Positions 41,242 through 50,936 are shown, numbered from the stretch's first letter. The stretch is 54,548 nt of DNA from Firmicutes bacterium UBA7510 (GCA_002479485.1 DLNM01000024.1:1-54548); one strand, 5' to 3'. Translations and numbers: made by a program. The notes: generated from the letters alone by a model not told the origin.

Positions 41242-41838
41242 ATGGATTTTTTAAACAGCATTAACAGTGAACAGATTATTAAAGCAGTAGAAATTGGTGG
41301 ACCAATTATAGGCATACTTTTACCTATTATAGAAGCATTTTTTCCAATATTGCCATTAGTATTATTTGTTACTATAAATGTAACAGTTTTTGGATTTTTT
41401 TGGGGATATTTATTTTCATGGATAGGAAATTGTTTAGGTTCTTTTCTTTTGTTTTTGTTAATAAGAAAAATAGGTGGAAAGAAAATTGAAAATAAAATAA
41501 GCAAAAGTAAATATAACGTAGCGTTAGAAAAAATTAGATCTAAAAATTTTTCAGTGTTATTTTTATTATATTGTTTTCCCTTTACACCTTCGTTTTTGAT
41601 AAGTGGTGCATCTGCACTTGCTAATATGAGTACAAAAGAATTTCTAGTAGCTTTGATACCATCTAAGTTTGTAATGCTTATATCCTTAGCAGTTATAGGA
41701 TTTAATATAGGTTCTTTTTTTGAAGATCCACTTAGATCGATTTTTTTCGTTGCAGCTATACTAATGATAAACTACGTACTTAAATACATAGTAGAACGTT
41801 CCAATTTATTTATTGTAAAAAGAAATAAAAGAAAATGA
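41242..41838 (+). CDS. VTT/DedA-type membrane protein
   Basis: 198 residues with four to five membrane segments. The core EAFFPILPLVLFVTINVTVFGFFWG and YCFPFTPSFLISGASALANMS correspond to the two re-entrant motifs of the TVP38/TMEM64 (VTT) family, related to DedA proteins and proposed to act in lipid scrambling or carrier recycling. TAGGAGATG precedes the ATG. Its stop codon overlaps the terminator. Confidence 0.85.
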   Translation: MDFLNSINSEQIIKAVEIGGPIIGILLPIIEAFFPILPLVLFVTINVTVFGFFWGYLFSWIGNCLGSFLLFLLIRKIGGKKIENKISKSKYNVALEKIRSKNFSVLFLLYCFPFTPSFLISGASALANMSTKEFLVALIPSKFVMLISLAVIGFNIGSFFEDPLRSIFFVAAILMINYVLKYIVERSNLFIVKRNKRK

Positions 41839-41862
41839 AATCATAAAATTTCATTTTCTATT
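41830..41862. terminator. Two-way terminator
   Basis: Perfect 12-bp stem AGAAAATGAAAT (41830-41841) with ATTTCATTTTCT (41848-41859), loop CATAAA. It covers the stop codon of the VTT gene. Confidence 0.75.
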
Positions 41863-41884
41863 CTTATGCCCAAGCAAATAATAT

Positions 41885-44758
41885 TTAATTTATATTATTC
41901 AACATATTTTTTAGCTTGCTTATTAAATCAAGAGTCATTGGATTAGCTATTTTTTTTCCTAAATCCTTTGCTATTTCAAAATGCTCTAAGGCTTCTTTTA
42001 CATTGCCTCTTTTTATTTCCAATAATGTAACATAACATTCAGCTATATCTCTTCCCCAAAGTGCGTTATTCTTTATGAAATACTCTATAGATTCAGACAA
42101 ATATTTATATGCTTCATCATAATTTTTCAACTCATATAATACTTGGCCAGCATTTGAGTAAAAAATACCTAAACCATTTGTTATATAGTTTTTATTGCAA
42201 ATTTCAATAGACTTTAAAAAATATTCGAAGGCATTTTCATAGTTTTTAATATATTTATTCATTTGTCCTAAATAATTATAGCAAGCTGCTAAACTTAATG
42301 AGTATTTTTTATTAATATTATTTAGATTTGAAAAAATATCTATTGCTTTAAATAATAACTGAGTTGCTTTTTCATAATCCTTAGTTTTGATACTATATAA
42401 TCCATAGAGTCTTAGTATTGTTCCAACATCTTCATTGATGTTATCAAGACCTACAATGTCAATAGTTTTATCAATATAACTCTTCATTTTTTCTAAACTA
42501 TTTACCTGTATACAATAAAATATAATTTGCTTATAATTTAGTAAAATATAATCTTTATTATTAAGCATAAGTGCTATATTTTTGCTAATATTTATGTTTT
42601 TTAACCCCTTATCATATTCGCCATTTGATATATAAAACCTACCGATAATATATGTTGCTTCCATTTTTAAAGAGAGTATATCCTTGTTTTCTTCATCTCT
42701 GAGGCTTTCAATTTCATTATACAAAGCAAGTAAACTTTTTTCATCAGATAATATTTGATTATTATCAAGCTTAAAATCAAAAGAAATAATGGGGAAAGTT
42801 TCATTGTAAATTGTATAAAATTCCTTTAAATATTCAGTTTTATATTTTAAAGTTGAATATTTATCTCCACTTCTTTCAAAATGATAGATTAAATTTGAAT
42901 ATAATTCTGAATCGTTATTTGCCTTATATTTTTCTTCAAAACGATGGGCTATTTTTTTATGTAAAACCTGCCTTTTGCCCAAAGATTGAATTTCATATAC
43001 ATAATCTCTAATTTTTTGATGTGTAAAAGAGTAATATATTTTAGTATCCGTAATGATTTCATTAACCAAATATTTTGATTGCAGTCTTTCTATAATTTCA
43101 TATATTTCTAACTCATCAATATTAATTAAGTATTTCAAATTATCCATATCAGTTTTATCGAAAAAAATTGAAATTGCATTTAAAACAGTAATTTCACTCT
43201 TTGACAAATCTATAATTCTACTTTTTATAATGTTAGTAGCTTTTAAAGATAATTCGCTTGTATACCCTTTCTCTTTTATTGTTTTCAATAATTCTATTAA
43301 AAAAAGTGCGTTTCCTTCTGTATCATTATAAACTCTTTCAAGCGTTGAACCTATATCCTTTATGTTAGGAAGCTGGTGAGTTATAATTTCTTTAACTTCA
43401 TCTTTAGTGAAACGGTTTAGTTTTATTTCTGTTACAAACCCTTTACTTATAAGTGGTACAGTAAACTTAGATACAGACTCTTCATAATCATTTCTGTAGG
43501 ATGTAATCAAAAGAACATTAGTGTTTCCAAGTTTATAAATAATGCTATTCAGTAGCATCAAGCTCATATCATCCATCCATTGTATATCATCAAAAACAAA
43601 TATTATTTTTTTGTCATAAGATATTCTTGTTAGTAAATCTACAATGGCTTCATTTGCTATTCTATATCGAGTTGTATCAATTCTTTCGATAGAATCAAAT
43701 TTCGTTTCATTTATATCTGTATTGAAGTATGGGAAAATATAACTTATAATTTGTTCAGCCGAAGCTGATATTTTTATTTTTTCCTTTTTAACATATTCTC
43801 CAAGCATTCTAAAAATACTTTGCCATGGTTTAAGAAAAAATTCTTTTTCAGCATTATAGCAAGTTGAAGCTAACAGAATAAATTTATTAGTATCAACTAA
43901 AGTAATTATTTTGTTAAGCAAAGCTGTTTTTCCGATGCCAGCTTCGCCTGATATTACAATAGAAATACTTTTATTATTGTAATAGTTGCTTAATGTATTT
44001 GTAACATTGTATATTTCATCAAACCTTCCATAAAAATAGTTTGAATTATTATCATCTAATGATTCTATATTTTTTAATTTTAGTATTTCCATATACATAT
44101 TTTTAGTGCTTAATTCTGGCTCAATGTCTAAATCCTCTTTTAATGTTTTGCATAAATCGGAATAAACCTTAATAGCCTTATTATAGTCACCGTTTAGTGT
44201 ATATATTTTCATTATTTCTCGATATGTTTTTTCATTATATGGATCGTTTGAAATTAAAATATCACTGTAGATTTGAACTCTATTAAAATCTCTTATATTA
44301 ACCATTTCATTAAGTAAGCTATTAACCTTTTTTATATACTGGTTTTTATATTCGTCCCTCTTATTTAATACCCAATCTTCAAACTCAAGGCAGTCCTTAA
44401 TCAATAAATTCGCTAAAAAATCACCTTTATACAGCTCTGATATATTATTTTGAGTTATGTTATCAACATCGACATTGATTAAACTTGTATTGATAGATAT
44501 CAATGATTTTTTAGTAGATAAAAAAATATCTTCTCCAAATATTTTTCTAATTTTATATAAAGCATCTCTTAAATTTTTCTTTGCTAATGTTTCATCACAT
44601 TCGGCCCATAATATATTTATAGCTTCTTCTCTTGATATATTTTTATTAATGCAGGCATAGTAAAATAAACCCTCAGCTTTCTTATAAGGGAAGTTAATAA
44701 TATTATTTTTATAAATTACAGTAGGATTTCCAAGAAGATTAATATTAATAATATCCAT
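41885..44758 (-). CDS. BTAD/AAA/TPR large transcriptional regulator
   Basis: 957 residues. The N-terminal winged helix (INLLGNPTVIYKNNIINFPYKKAEGLFYY and EEAINILWAECDETLAKKNLRDALYKIRKIFGE) with the following bacterial transcriptional activation domain (about 95-230) resembles SARP-type regulators. An ATPase domain has Walker A GEAGIGKT (271-278) and Walker B KKIIFVFDDIQWMDD. The C-terminal third (about 640-950) is TPR repeats. Such proteins sense a ligand through the TPR/ATPase part and activate nearby genes. GAGGTG overlaps the GTG at 44764; the ATG at 44758 is the start. It lies downstream of the FNT gene, its likely target or partner. Confidence 0.85.
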   Translation of the reverse strand: MDIININLLGNPTVIYKNNIINFPYKKAEGLFYYACINKNISREEAINILWAECDETLAKKNLRDALYKIRKIFGEDIFLSTKKSLISINTSLINVDVDNITQNNISELYKGDFLANLLIKDCLEFEDWVLNKRDEYKNQYIKKVNSLLNEMVNIRDFNRVQIYSDILISNDPYNEKTYREIMKIYTLNGDYNKAIKVYSDLCKTLKEDLDIEPELSTKNMYMEILKLKNIESLDDNNSNYFYGRFDEIYNVTNTLSNYYNNKSISIVISGEAGIGKTALLNKIITLVDTNKFILLASTCYNAEKEFFLKPWQSIFRMLGEYVKKEKIKISASAEQIISYIFPYFNTDINETKFDSIERIDTTRYRIANEAIVDLLTRISYDKKIIFVFDDIQWMDDMSLMLLNSIIYKLGNTNVLLITSYRNDYEESVSKFTVPLISKGFVTEIKLNRFTKDEVKEIITHQLPNIKDIGSTLERVYNDTEGNALFLIELLKTIKEKGYTSELSLKATNIIKSRIIDLSKSEITVLNAISIFFDKTDMDNLKYLINIDELEIYEIIERLQSKYLVNEIITDTKIYYSFTHQKIRDYVYEIQSLGKRQVLHKKIAHRFEEKYKANNDSELYSNLIYHFERSGDKYSTLKYKTEYLKEFYTIYNETFPIISFDFKLDNNQILSDEKSLLALYNEIESLRDEENKDILSLKMEATYIIGRFYISNGEYDKGLKNINISKNIALMLNNKDYILLNYKQIIFYCIQVNSLEKMKSYIDKTIDIVGLDNINEDVGTILRLYGLYSIKTKDYEKATQLLFKAIDIFSNLNNINKKYSLSLAACYNYLGQMNKYIKNYENAFEYFLKSIEICNKNYITNGLGIFYSNAGQVLYELKNYDEAYKYLSESIEYFIKNNALWGRDIAECYVTLLEIKRGNVKEALEHFEIAKDLGKKIANPMTLDLISKLKNMLNNIN

Positions 44759-44778
44759 AAACACCTCTATGCAACTAT

Positions 44779-44798
44779 ATGCACAAACATTTGTGCAT
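44779..44798. promoter_or_regulatory. Operator-like dyad before BTAD/AAA regulator
   Basis: ATGCACAAA-CA-TTTGTGCAT is a perfect 9-bp-arm dyad 20 bp upstream of the regulator's start codon. It could be an autoregulatory binding site. It is unusually long and GC-bearing for this AT-rich gap. Confidence 0.5.
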
Positions 44799-44828
44799 GG
44801 AGTCGGGGTATATTTAATTTAATTTAAT

Positions 44829-44863
44829 TAAATAAGAATTTAGCTTAGCTAAATTCTTATTTA
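44829..44863. terminator. Terminator sharing the palindrome's end sequence
   Basis: Perfect 16-bp stem TAAATAAGAATTTAGC (44829-44844) with 44848-44863, loop TTA. It ends the FNT gene and covers its last codons. The stem contains the same TTAAATAAGAATTTAG sequence that forms both ends of the 746-bp palindrome at 23823-24568. Confidence 0.7.
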
Positions 44864-45600
44864 CGATAAGAGTAAAAATAGAAAACTGGTAGTAGAAGAC
44901 CTCCACCAATAAAGTTTCCAATAGTTGCTGGTATAATGTTGCCAAGTATTTTAGTTATAGTAATACTGTTGTCAACCAAAGCACCTAATGGTAAAAAGAA
45001 CATATTCGCTACACAGTGCTCATATCCACATAAAACAAATAACATAACAGGAAACCAGCAACCAAATAACCTTCCAATTGTATCTTTTGCTGTATAAGCA
45101 AACCATACACCTAATGCTACAAGTATATTACATAGAATTCCCTTAAGTAAAATTTGAGTAAATGTTAGGGAAACCTTTGCATTGGCAACAGTAGCAATTG
45201 TAGTAGCAAGTGTTGAGTCTGGCTTGTACATTCCAGAAAAATATACTAATAAAACTACAAATAATGAACCTATTAGATTGCCAAACCATACTTGTAAAAT
45301 ACTTGATGTAAAATTTTTTAAATTAATTTTTTTATTTAGGCAACCAAATGTCATTAAGCAGTTACCTGTAAAAAGCTCTCCACCGACTAGAATTATTAGC
45401 ATTAATCCAACTGGGAAAACTGCAGCTCTTAAAAAAGGATCACTATAAATTGTAAGAAAACCTTGACTGCCGAGTGAGATGAAAAGACCAGCCATGAAGC
45501 TTAACAAAAATCTTTTCTTTACTGACATACTAGCTTTTGTACATGATAATTCTGCTATGTAGTCAGCTGTTTCCTTTGGTGTTAAATAATTGTTTGACAT
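44857..45600 (-). CDS. Formate/nitrite transporter (FNT family)
   Basis: 247-residue pentameric channel subunit with six helices, moving formate or a related small anion. Family features include FLLSFMAGLFISLGSQGFLTIYS, LVGGELFTGNCLMTFGCLN and GYEHCVANMFFLPLGAL, where the central His of the pore motif is present. Formate is the likely substrate, because fhs, which consumes formate, starts 280 bp away in the divergent direction. ATG 45600 is chosen because GGAGG lies inside the longer frame. Confidence 0.9.
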   Translation of the reverse strand: MSNNYLTPKETADYIAELSCTKASMSVKKRFLLSFMAGLFISLGSQGFLTIYSDPFLRAAVFPVGLMLIILVGGELFTGNCLMTFGCLNKKINLKNFTSSILQVWFGNLIGSLFVVLLVYFSGMYKPDSTLATTIATVANAKVSLTFTQILLKGILCNILVALGVWFAYTAKDTIGRLFGCWFPVMLFVLCGYEHCVANMFFLPLGALVDNSITITKILGNIIPATIGNFIGGGLLLPVFYFYSYRK

Positions 45601-45694
45601 AAAAACCTCCAAATGTATATGTATATATTTATTGTAATATGTACATATTTAAATACATGGGAAAATCCCAGTGATTTTGGGTTTTGGATAAAAA

Positions 45695-45724
45695 ATTATA
45701 AAAATATATAATACCTATCGACAA
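45695..45724 (-). promoter_or_regulatory. Promoter of the FNT gene
   Basis: TTGTCG (45724-45719) and TATAAT (45700-45695) on the minus strand with an 18-bp spacer, leaving a leader of about 90 nt. Confidence 0.6.
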
Positions 45725-45813
45725 ACCGTATTGTTTAATGATATATTATATTAGTAATAATTTCAATAATAAAACAATAATTTTTTCTAAATTAGTAAAA
45801 TGAGGAAACAACA

Positions 45814-45835
45814 TAGACGTTTTATAGACGTTTAT
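45814..45835 (+). promoter_or_regulatory. Tandem 11-bp repeat before fhs
   Basis: TAGACGTTTTA and TAGACGTTTAT follow each other directly, a period of one helical turn, about 50 bp upstream of fhs. It could be a regulator-binding site. Confidence 0.35.
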
Positions 45836-45881
45836 TGTTTATAATAAAACCAATTAAAAAACTTATATTTAGGAGGAAATA

Positions 45882-47567
45882 ATGGCAGAGAAATTTTTAA
45901 CAGACATTGAAATCGCGCAAAAAGCGGAAATGAAGGTAATTAATGAAATAGCAGATAAAATCGGAATTCCTGATAAGTACGTTGAAAACTATGGCAAATA
46001 TAAAGCAAAAGTTGACTATAGATATTTAAATAACGAACTTAAGGACAATAAAGATGCAAAAGTAATTTTAGTAACTGCGATAAACCCAACTCCAGCTGGA
46101 GAGGGTAAAACAACAACAACTATTGGCGTTGCAGATGCATTATCTTCACTTGGCAAAAAGACTATAGTAGCTTTGAGAGAGCCATCTCTAGGACCTGTAT
46201 TTGGCGTTAAAGGTGGAGCAGCTGGTGGTGGTTATGCACAGGTAGTTCCTATGGAAGATATAAATCTTCACTTTACAGGAGATTTACATGCTATAGGTGC
46301 CGCAAATAACCTTTTAGCAGCTATGTTAGATAATCACATTCACCAAGGTAACAAATTAAACATTGACGTAAGAAGAATCACTTGGAGAAGAGCTGTAGAT
46401 ATGAATGATAGACAGCTAAGACACATTGTAAGCGGAATGGGTGGAAAAACTGAAGGTGTTCCAAGAGAAGACGGATTTGACATAACTGTTGCATCAGAAA
46501 TAATGGCTGTATTCTGCTTATCAAGTGACATTATAGACTTAAAAGAAAGAATTGCAAGAATAATTATAGCTTACAACATGGACGGAGAACCTGTAACAGC
46601 AGGAGATTTAAATGCTCAAGGAGCTTTAGCTGCATTATTAAAGGATGCTTTGAAACCAAACTTAGTACAAACATTAGAGGGTACTCCTGCATTTGTACAT
46701 GGTGGACCATTTGCTAATATAGCACATGGCTGTAACAGTGTAATGGCAACAAGAATGGCTTCAAAAATGGCTGATTATGTTGTAACAGAGGCTGGATTTG
46801 GTGCAGACCTTGGAGCAGAAAAATTCTTAGACATTAAATGCCGTATGTCAGGAATTAGACCAAGTGCTGTTATAATTGTTGCTACGATAAGAGCATTAAA
46901 ATATAACGGTGGAGTTGAAAAAGCTAACCTAAATAACGAAAACTTAGAAGCTTTAGAAAAAGGTCTTCCAAACTTATTAAAGCATGTTGAAAACATAACT
47001 AAGGTATTTAAATTACCAGCGGTTGTTGCAATAAACAAATTCCCTACTGATACAGCTGCAGAGCTTAAATTAGTAGAAGATAAATGTAGAGAGCTTGGAG
47101 TTAATGTTGCACTTTCAGATGTTTGGGCAAACGGTGGCAAAGGTGGAGTTGCAGTAGCTAATGAGGTTCTAAGACTTACTGAATCTCAAAGTAATATGGA
47201 GTTCTCTTACGACTTAAATTTACCTATTAAAGAAAAAATAAAAGCTATAGCTACAAAAATTTACGGAGCAGATGATGTTGAGTTTTCACCAAAGGCTAAT
47301 AAAGAAATAGCTAACTTCGAGAGATTAGGATTTGGTAATTTGCCAATTTGTATGGCTAAAAACCAATATTCATTAACAGATGATCCTAAAAAATTAGGTA
47401 GACCAACAGGATTTAAGGTAACAATAAGAGATATAACTCCTTCAATAGGAGCAGGATTCTTAGTTGCTTTAACAGGTGATATAATGAAGATGCCAGGACT
47501 TCCAAAGGTTCCATCAGCAGAATTAATTGATGTTGATGAAGATGGCAAGATCAAAGGATTATTCTAA
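45882..47567 (+). CDS. fhs: Formate--tetrahydrofolate ligase
   Basis: Forms 10-formyltetrahydrofolate from formate, tetrahydrofolate and ATP, entering one-carbon metabolism or the methyl branch of the Wood-Ljungdahl pathway. The 561-residue length is normal. The ATP-binding loop PTPAGEGKTTTT starts at residue 69. The family segments REPSLGPVFGVKGGAAGGGYAQV and FANIAHGCNSV are intact. AGGAGG precedes the ATG. The divergent FNT gene could supply formate. Confidence 0.97.
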   Translation: MAEKFLTDIEIAQKAEMKVINEIADKIGIPDKYVENYGKYKAKVDYRYLNNELKDNKDAKVILVTAINPTPAGEGKTTTTIGVADALSSLGKKTIVALREPSLGPVFGVKGGAAGGGYAQVVPMEDINLHFTGDLHAIGAANNLLAAMLDNHIHQGNKLNIDVRRITWRRAVDMNDRQLRHIVSGMGGKTEGVPREDGFDITVASEIMAVFCLSSDIIDLKERIARIIIAYNMDGEPVTAGDLNAQGALAALLKDALKPNLVQTLEGTPAFVHGGPFANIAHGCNSVMATRMASKMADYVVTEAGFGADLGAEKFLDIKCRMSGIRPSAVIIVATIRALKYNGGVEKANLNNENLEALEKGLPNLLKHVENITKVFKLPAVVAINKFPTDTAAELKLVEDKCRELGVNVALSDVWANGGKGGVAVANEVLRLTESQSNMEFSYDLNLPIKEKIKAIATKIYGADDVEFSPKANKEIANFERLGFGNLPICMAKNQYSLTDDPKKLGRPTGFKVTIRDITPSIGAGFLVALTGDIMKMPGLPKVPSAELIDVDEDGKIKGLF

Positions 47568-47599
47568 AAATAAATATAAAATAGATTTCATATTAATTT

Positions 47600-47636
47600 A
47601 TAGATTTCATATTATTTTATGAAATCTATTTTTTTA
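47600..47636 (+). terminator. fhs terminator with duplicated left arm
   Basis: ATAGATTTCAT (47600-47610) pairs with ATGAAATCTAT (47619-47629), then a T run. The left arm is a tandem copy of 47581-47591, nineteen bases apart, so two alternative stems are possible. Confidence 0.85.
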
Positions 47637-47726
47637 TGTTTAAAAAACTTTATTTTGGAAATATATTAACAATACAAGGTCTAAACATCATAAAGTTTAA
47701 ATTCATAATTGGAGGCAAAAATTTAT

Positions 47727-49019
47727 ATGCAAGAGAAATCACACAAAAAAATAAGCTCTTTAGGAGCATTATCAATAGTTATTGGTATGATAATTGGTTC
47801 AGGCATTTTTTTAAAGCCTGGTATAGTTTTATATAACGCTGGAAGCACGGTAATGAGTCTTTTAGCATGGCTAGCAGGAGGTATAATTACTCTTGCTTCA
47901 GCTTTATCAGTTGCTGAAATAGCAACTGCTATTCCTAAAAATGGAGGATTATATGTTTATTTGGAAGAATTATATGGAGAAAAATGGGGATTTTTGCTTG
48001 GTTGGGTACAATCAATTATATCTTATCCGGCCTCAGTTGCAGCTCAGGCAATAGCATTTGCCTCATATTCAGCTTTTTTTCTTCCTCTTGGTAATCAGGA
48101 GCAAAAATTACTTGCATTAGGTGTATTAGCATTTTTATTAATAATGAATATTCTATCCACAAAATATGGATCTTATATTCAAATTATTGCTACTATAGGT
48201 AAATTGTTGCCTGTAATTGCCATAATTGGCTTCGGACTTTTTAGCGGTATGGCACCAGGTAGTGCCGGACTTAGCTTATCAACAGAAGCTACAGCAGGCT
48301 TTGGAGCGGCTATACTTGGTACATTATGGGCATATGACGGCTGGATAGGTGTAACAAATATGACAGGAGAGATTAAAAATCCCGAGAAAAAATTGCCGCT
48401 AATTATAGGGGGCGGTGTTTTATTTGTTTTAGTTATATATGTTATCTTTAATATAGCTATATTCTTTACACTTCCTAATGATACAATTATAAAATCAGCT
48501 ACACCAGGCGCTGATGCAGCTACAGCGCTATTTGGTTCAGCAGGAGGCGCATTTATAACAGCAGGTATTATGATTTCTGTATTTGGATCACTTAATGGAT
48601 ATATTATGACAGCAGCACGTGTTCCACAAGCGATGGGAGAACGTAAGGCGTTACCTTTTTCTAATTTTTTAGCAAGGATTCATCCAACGTTTAAAACACC
48701 AACAAACGCACTTATTTTTGAAAGTGTTTTGGCAGTAATATACATACTTTCTGGTAGTTTTAACACACTGACAGATATGTTGATATTTGTTCTTTGGATT
48801 TTCTTTGTTATGGGTGTAGCTGGTGTATTTATTTTAAGACGTAAGTATGGAAAAGGATCTGGATATACAGTTCCTTTATATCCTATAGTACCGCTTATAG
48901 GAATATTAGGAGGGCTATATATACTTGGAAGCACAGTTTTTACAGCTCCACTTCGCTCATTTGTAGGAATAGCCGTAACACTAGTAGGACTTCCTGTATA
49001 TTACTATTTGAAAAAATAG
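47727..49019 (+). CDS. APC family amino acid permease
   Basis: 430 residues with twelve predicted helices. The N-terminal consensus GMIIGSGIFLKPG in TM1 is the unwound substrate-binding loop of APC transporters, and GTLWAYDGWIGVTNMTGEIKNP in TM6 is the usual LAT/SteT-like motif, so neutral amino acid exchange is likely. The frame opens with TTG at 47709, but GGAGG inside it marks the ATG at 47727 as the start. It is followed by a strong terminator. Confidence 0.88.
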   Translation: MQEKSHKKISSLGALSIVIGMIIGSGIFLKPGIVLYNAGSTVMSLLAWLAGGIITLASALSVAEIATAIPKNGGLYVYLEELYGEKWGFLLGWVQSIISYPASVAAQAIAFASYSAFFLPLGNQEQKLLALGVLAFLLIMNILSTKYGSYIQIIATIGKLLPVIAIIGFGLFSGMAPGSAGLSLSTEATAGFGAAILGTLWAYDGWIGVTNMTGEIKNPEKKLPLIIGGGVLFVLVIYVIFNIAIFFTLPNDTIIKSATPGADAATALFGSAGGAFITAGIMISVFGSLNGYIMTAARVPQAMGERKALPFSNFLARIHPTFKTPTNALIFESVLAVIYILSGSFNTLTDMLIFVLWIFFVMGVAGVFILRRKYGKGSGYTVPLYPIVPLIGILGGLYILGSTVFTAPLRSFVGIAVTLVGLPVYYYLKK

Positions 49020-49055
49020 AAGCAATGGCTCGGCTAGCCTAGACTAAAGTATAAT

Positions 49056-49090
49056 TAAAAACACAGGATATTAAATTTCCTGTGTTTTTA
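49056..49090 (+). terminator. Terminator
   Basis: TAAAAACACAGGA pairs with TCCTGTGTTTTTA around an AT loop, followed by TTATT. It insulates the permease gene from the next locus. Confidence 0.85.
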
Positions 49091-49108
49091 TTATTAAATT
49101 CCTAAACA

Positions 49109-49148
49109 CAAACAAATGTTTGCTTTCAATTTATTGCTATGCTATAAT
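49109..49148 (+). promoter_or_regulatory. Promoter and overlapping dyad of the TerB locus
   Basis: TTGCTT (49120-49125) and TATAAT (49143-49148) have a 17-bp spacer. The dyad CAAACA-AA-TGTTTG (49109-49122) overlaps the -35 box and could be a repressor site. The rest of the 324-bp gap 49020-49343 shows no gene. Confidence 0.5.
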
Positions 49149-49343
49149 AAATGCATCGAATGAAGTCTAATTCTATGCGTAATCATATGTCTTTCGTATT
49201 GTAAGGGATAAATTTATAGAGTATAATGAAGAGTATGGAGAATTGACAATATTTTATTTATAACATGTCTATACCATAATACTAAGGGTGATGAGGATAA
49301 AAATCAATTAAGATTGTTCTGAGAGAAAGGAATACGTTCTAAG

Positions 49344-50936
49344 ATGAGTGAAATTAAAAATTGTAATGACCATCTCTTTGCTGAGATTGAAATTGAAAGT
49401 GGAAATAATACTTCATATGAACCGACACCTATTCCTCAATCTGAGGAATTAGTGGTGGATAAAAAGCGTGAAATTTTCATTGCAATGAGAGATATTTCAA
49501 GATCTAACCATTCATCCTATTTTTTAAATACAAAGTTCTATAATAAACAAATACAATATGAAAATTCAAAAATTTTTTATAAGCAAGCAGAATTTATGAA
49601 AGATTTTGAGGACGATTATACTAATATAGTCCCTTTTTCTTCTTATTTTCCCTATTATCAATTGATGAGCTATGAACAACTCAGAACATATTTTACTTGG
49701 AGAACAAAAATAAGAAGAGGCAGTATTGAGAACACTTCTCTTTCTTATGCTTTTATTTATATATATGAATTGCTTAATAATATCGGAGTAAATGATCCAA
49801 TTGATGGTTTGAATAAATTATTAACTTTTTGGAAGACTTTTAAGGGTTTTGATAAAACGATTGAAAAATATATAATAAAATGGATAAAAGATTATCATAT
49901 ATATTATGAGCTGCCAAAGTCATTTAAAGAATTTCTTTGTGAAAATGAATTGCAGAGACACTATCCGGATATAGCTAGCTATGATCCGGAAATGAGCTGT
50001 ATTTTTGAACAGTTGTGCAGTATTTCAAGATATAATATCAAGCAATCCATTTTTTACAGCGATGAAACAAAGCATTTGATTAGTGATTGTTTTGATTTTG
50101 TAATTTGCAAGTTAGAAAGTATATTTGTAAAGTCGGGGTTGGAATTTAATAATTTGATTTTTCAATCTTCTAAGAAAAAAATTGACTGGATGCCTTTTGA
50201 AGGAGCATTATTTTATCCATGCTTAAAGCAGAGGAACAGACAGGTAATGCTTTCAGAGGATGAAATATATACCTGTAGCCAAAATAAGTGGTCGAGAAGT
50301 ATGCTTATCACGAAAAATAGCGGCGGACAATTACTCGCCTATATCTTTAAACAGATGGAGGCTGTTTTAAGGAAACTAACAAACTATAAACACAAGATTT
50401 TAGCTAATTCAAATACAATTAGTAACGATATTCTCCTGAAGCTTGGTGCGGTCGGTATTTCCCTTGAGAAAATAATTACTGATGCAGTTTTAGAGTTTTA
50501 CAAAGAGAAGAATAAAACTATTGTATCGGTAAATGAATTAGCTTTGAATAAAATAAGGCTAGAAGCCATAGATACACAAGAAAAACTAAGCATACCTGAG
50601 AATAATATTCAGATGATTCCGATTTTCTCAAATGAGGACAAAGCACTTTCAGTGGAAGATTCGTGTGCAGCTAATAAATCGTCTTTATCTGATACTTGGA
50701 TAAGCTTTAAGAATGCGTTAAATGAAATTGAAATAAGAGCACTTTCAGCATTACTACAGAGTAATAGAGATATAAAGCAATTTGCAGATGAAAATGGTAT
50801 TATGTTAGAGGTGCTGGCAGATAGTATCAATGAAAAGGCTTTTGACCACATAGGAGACAATATCTTAGAATTGGATGAAAGCATGGTGATTTATGATGAA
50901 TATAGAGAAAAAACAATTATGATTTTGGGATTATAG
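49344..50936 (+). CDS. TerB_N/TerB_C domain protein
   Basis: 530 residues. Residues about 95-210 match a TerB N-terminal domain (FPYYQLMSYEQLRTYFTWRTKIRRGSI and SYAFIYIYELLNNIGVNDP), and about 440-530 a TerB C-terminal domain (WISFKNALNEIEIRALSALLQ and EYREKTIMILG). These domains occur in multi-gene stress and phage-defence loci; the N-terminal domain is thought to be a protein-interaction module. The middle contains no recognised catalytic motif. AAAGGA lies before the ATG at a long spacing. The two genes that follow on the same strand are an ATPase and a helicase. Confidence 0.8.
   Translation: MSEIKNCNDHLFAEIEIESGNNTSYEPTPIPQSEELVVDKKREIFIAMRDISRSNHSSYFLNTKFYNKQIQYENSKIFYKQAEFMKDFEDDYTNIVPFSSYFPYYQLMSYEQLRTYFTWRTKIRRGSIENTSLSYAFIYIYELLNNIGVNDPIDGLNKLLTFWKTFKGFDKTIEKYIIKWIKDYHIYYELPKSFKEFLCENELQRHYPDIASYDPEMSCIFEQLCSISRYNIKQSIFYSDETKHLISDCFDFVICKLESIFVKSGLEFNNLIFQSSKKKIDWMPFEGALFYPCLKQRNRQVMLSEDEIYTCSQNKWSRSMLITKNSGGQLLAYIFKQMEAVLRKLTNYKHKILANSNTISNDILLKLGAVGISLEKIITDAVLEFYKEKNKTIVSVNELALNKIRLEAIDTQEKLSIPENNIQMIPIFSNEDKALSVEDSCAANKSSLSDTWISFKNALNEIEIRALSALLQSNRDIKQFADENGIMLEVLADSINEKAFDHIGDNILELDESMVIYDEYREKTIMILGL

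Noticed and set aside
47636..47836. Short plus-strand frame before the permease
   Set aside because: It starts inside the fhs terminator and overlaps the permease in another frame without its own ribosome site.
49344..50936. Tellurite resistance as the function of the TerB-domain protein
   Set aside because: The TerB name is historical; the ATPase and helicase neighbours point to DNA-directed defence or stress rather than tellurite.
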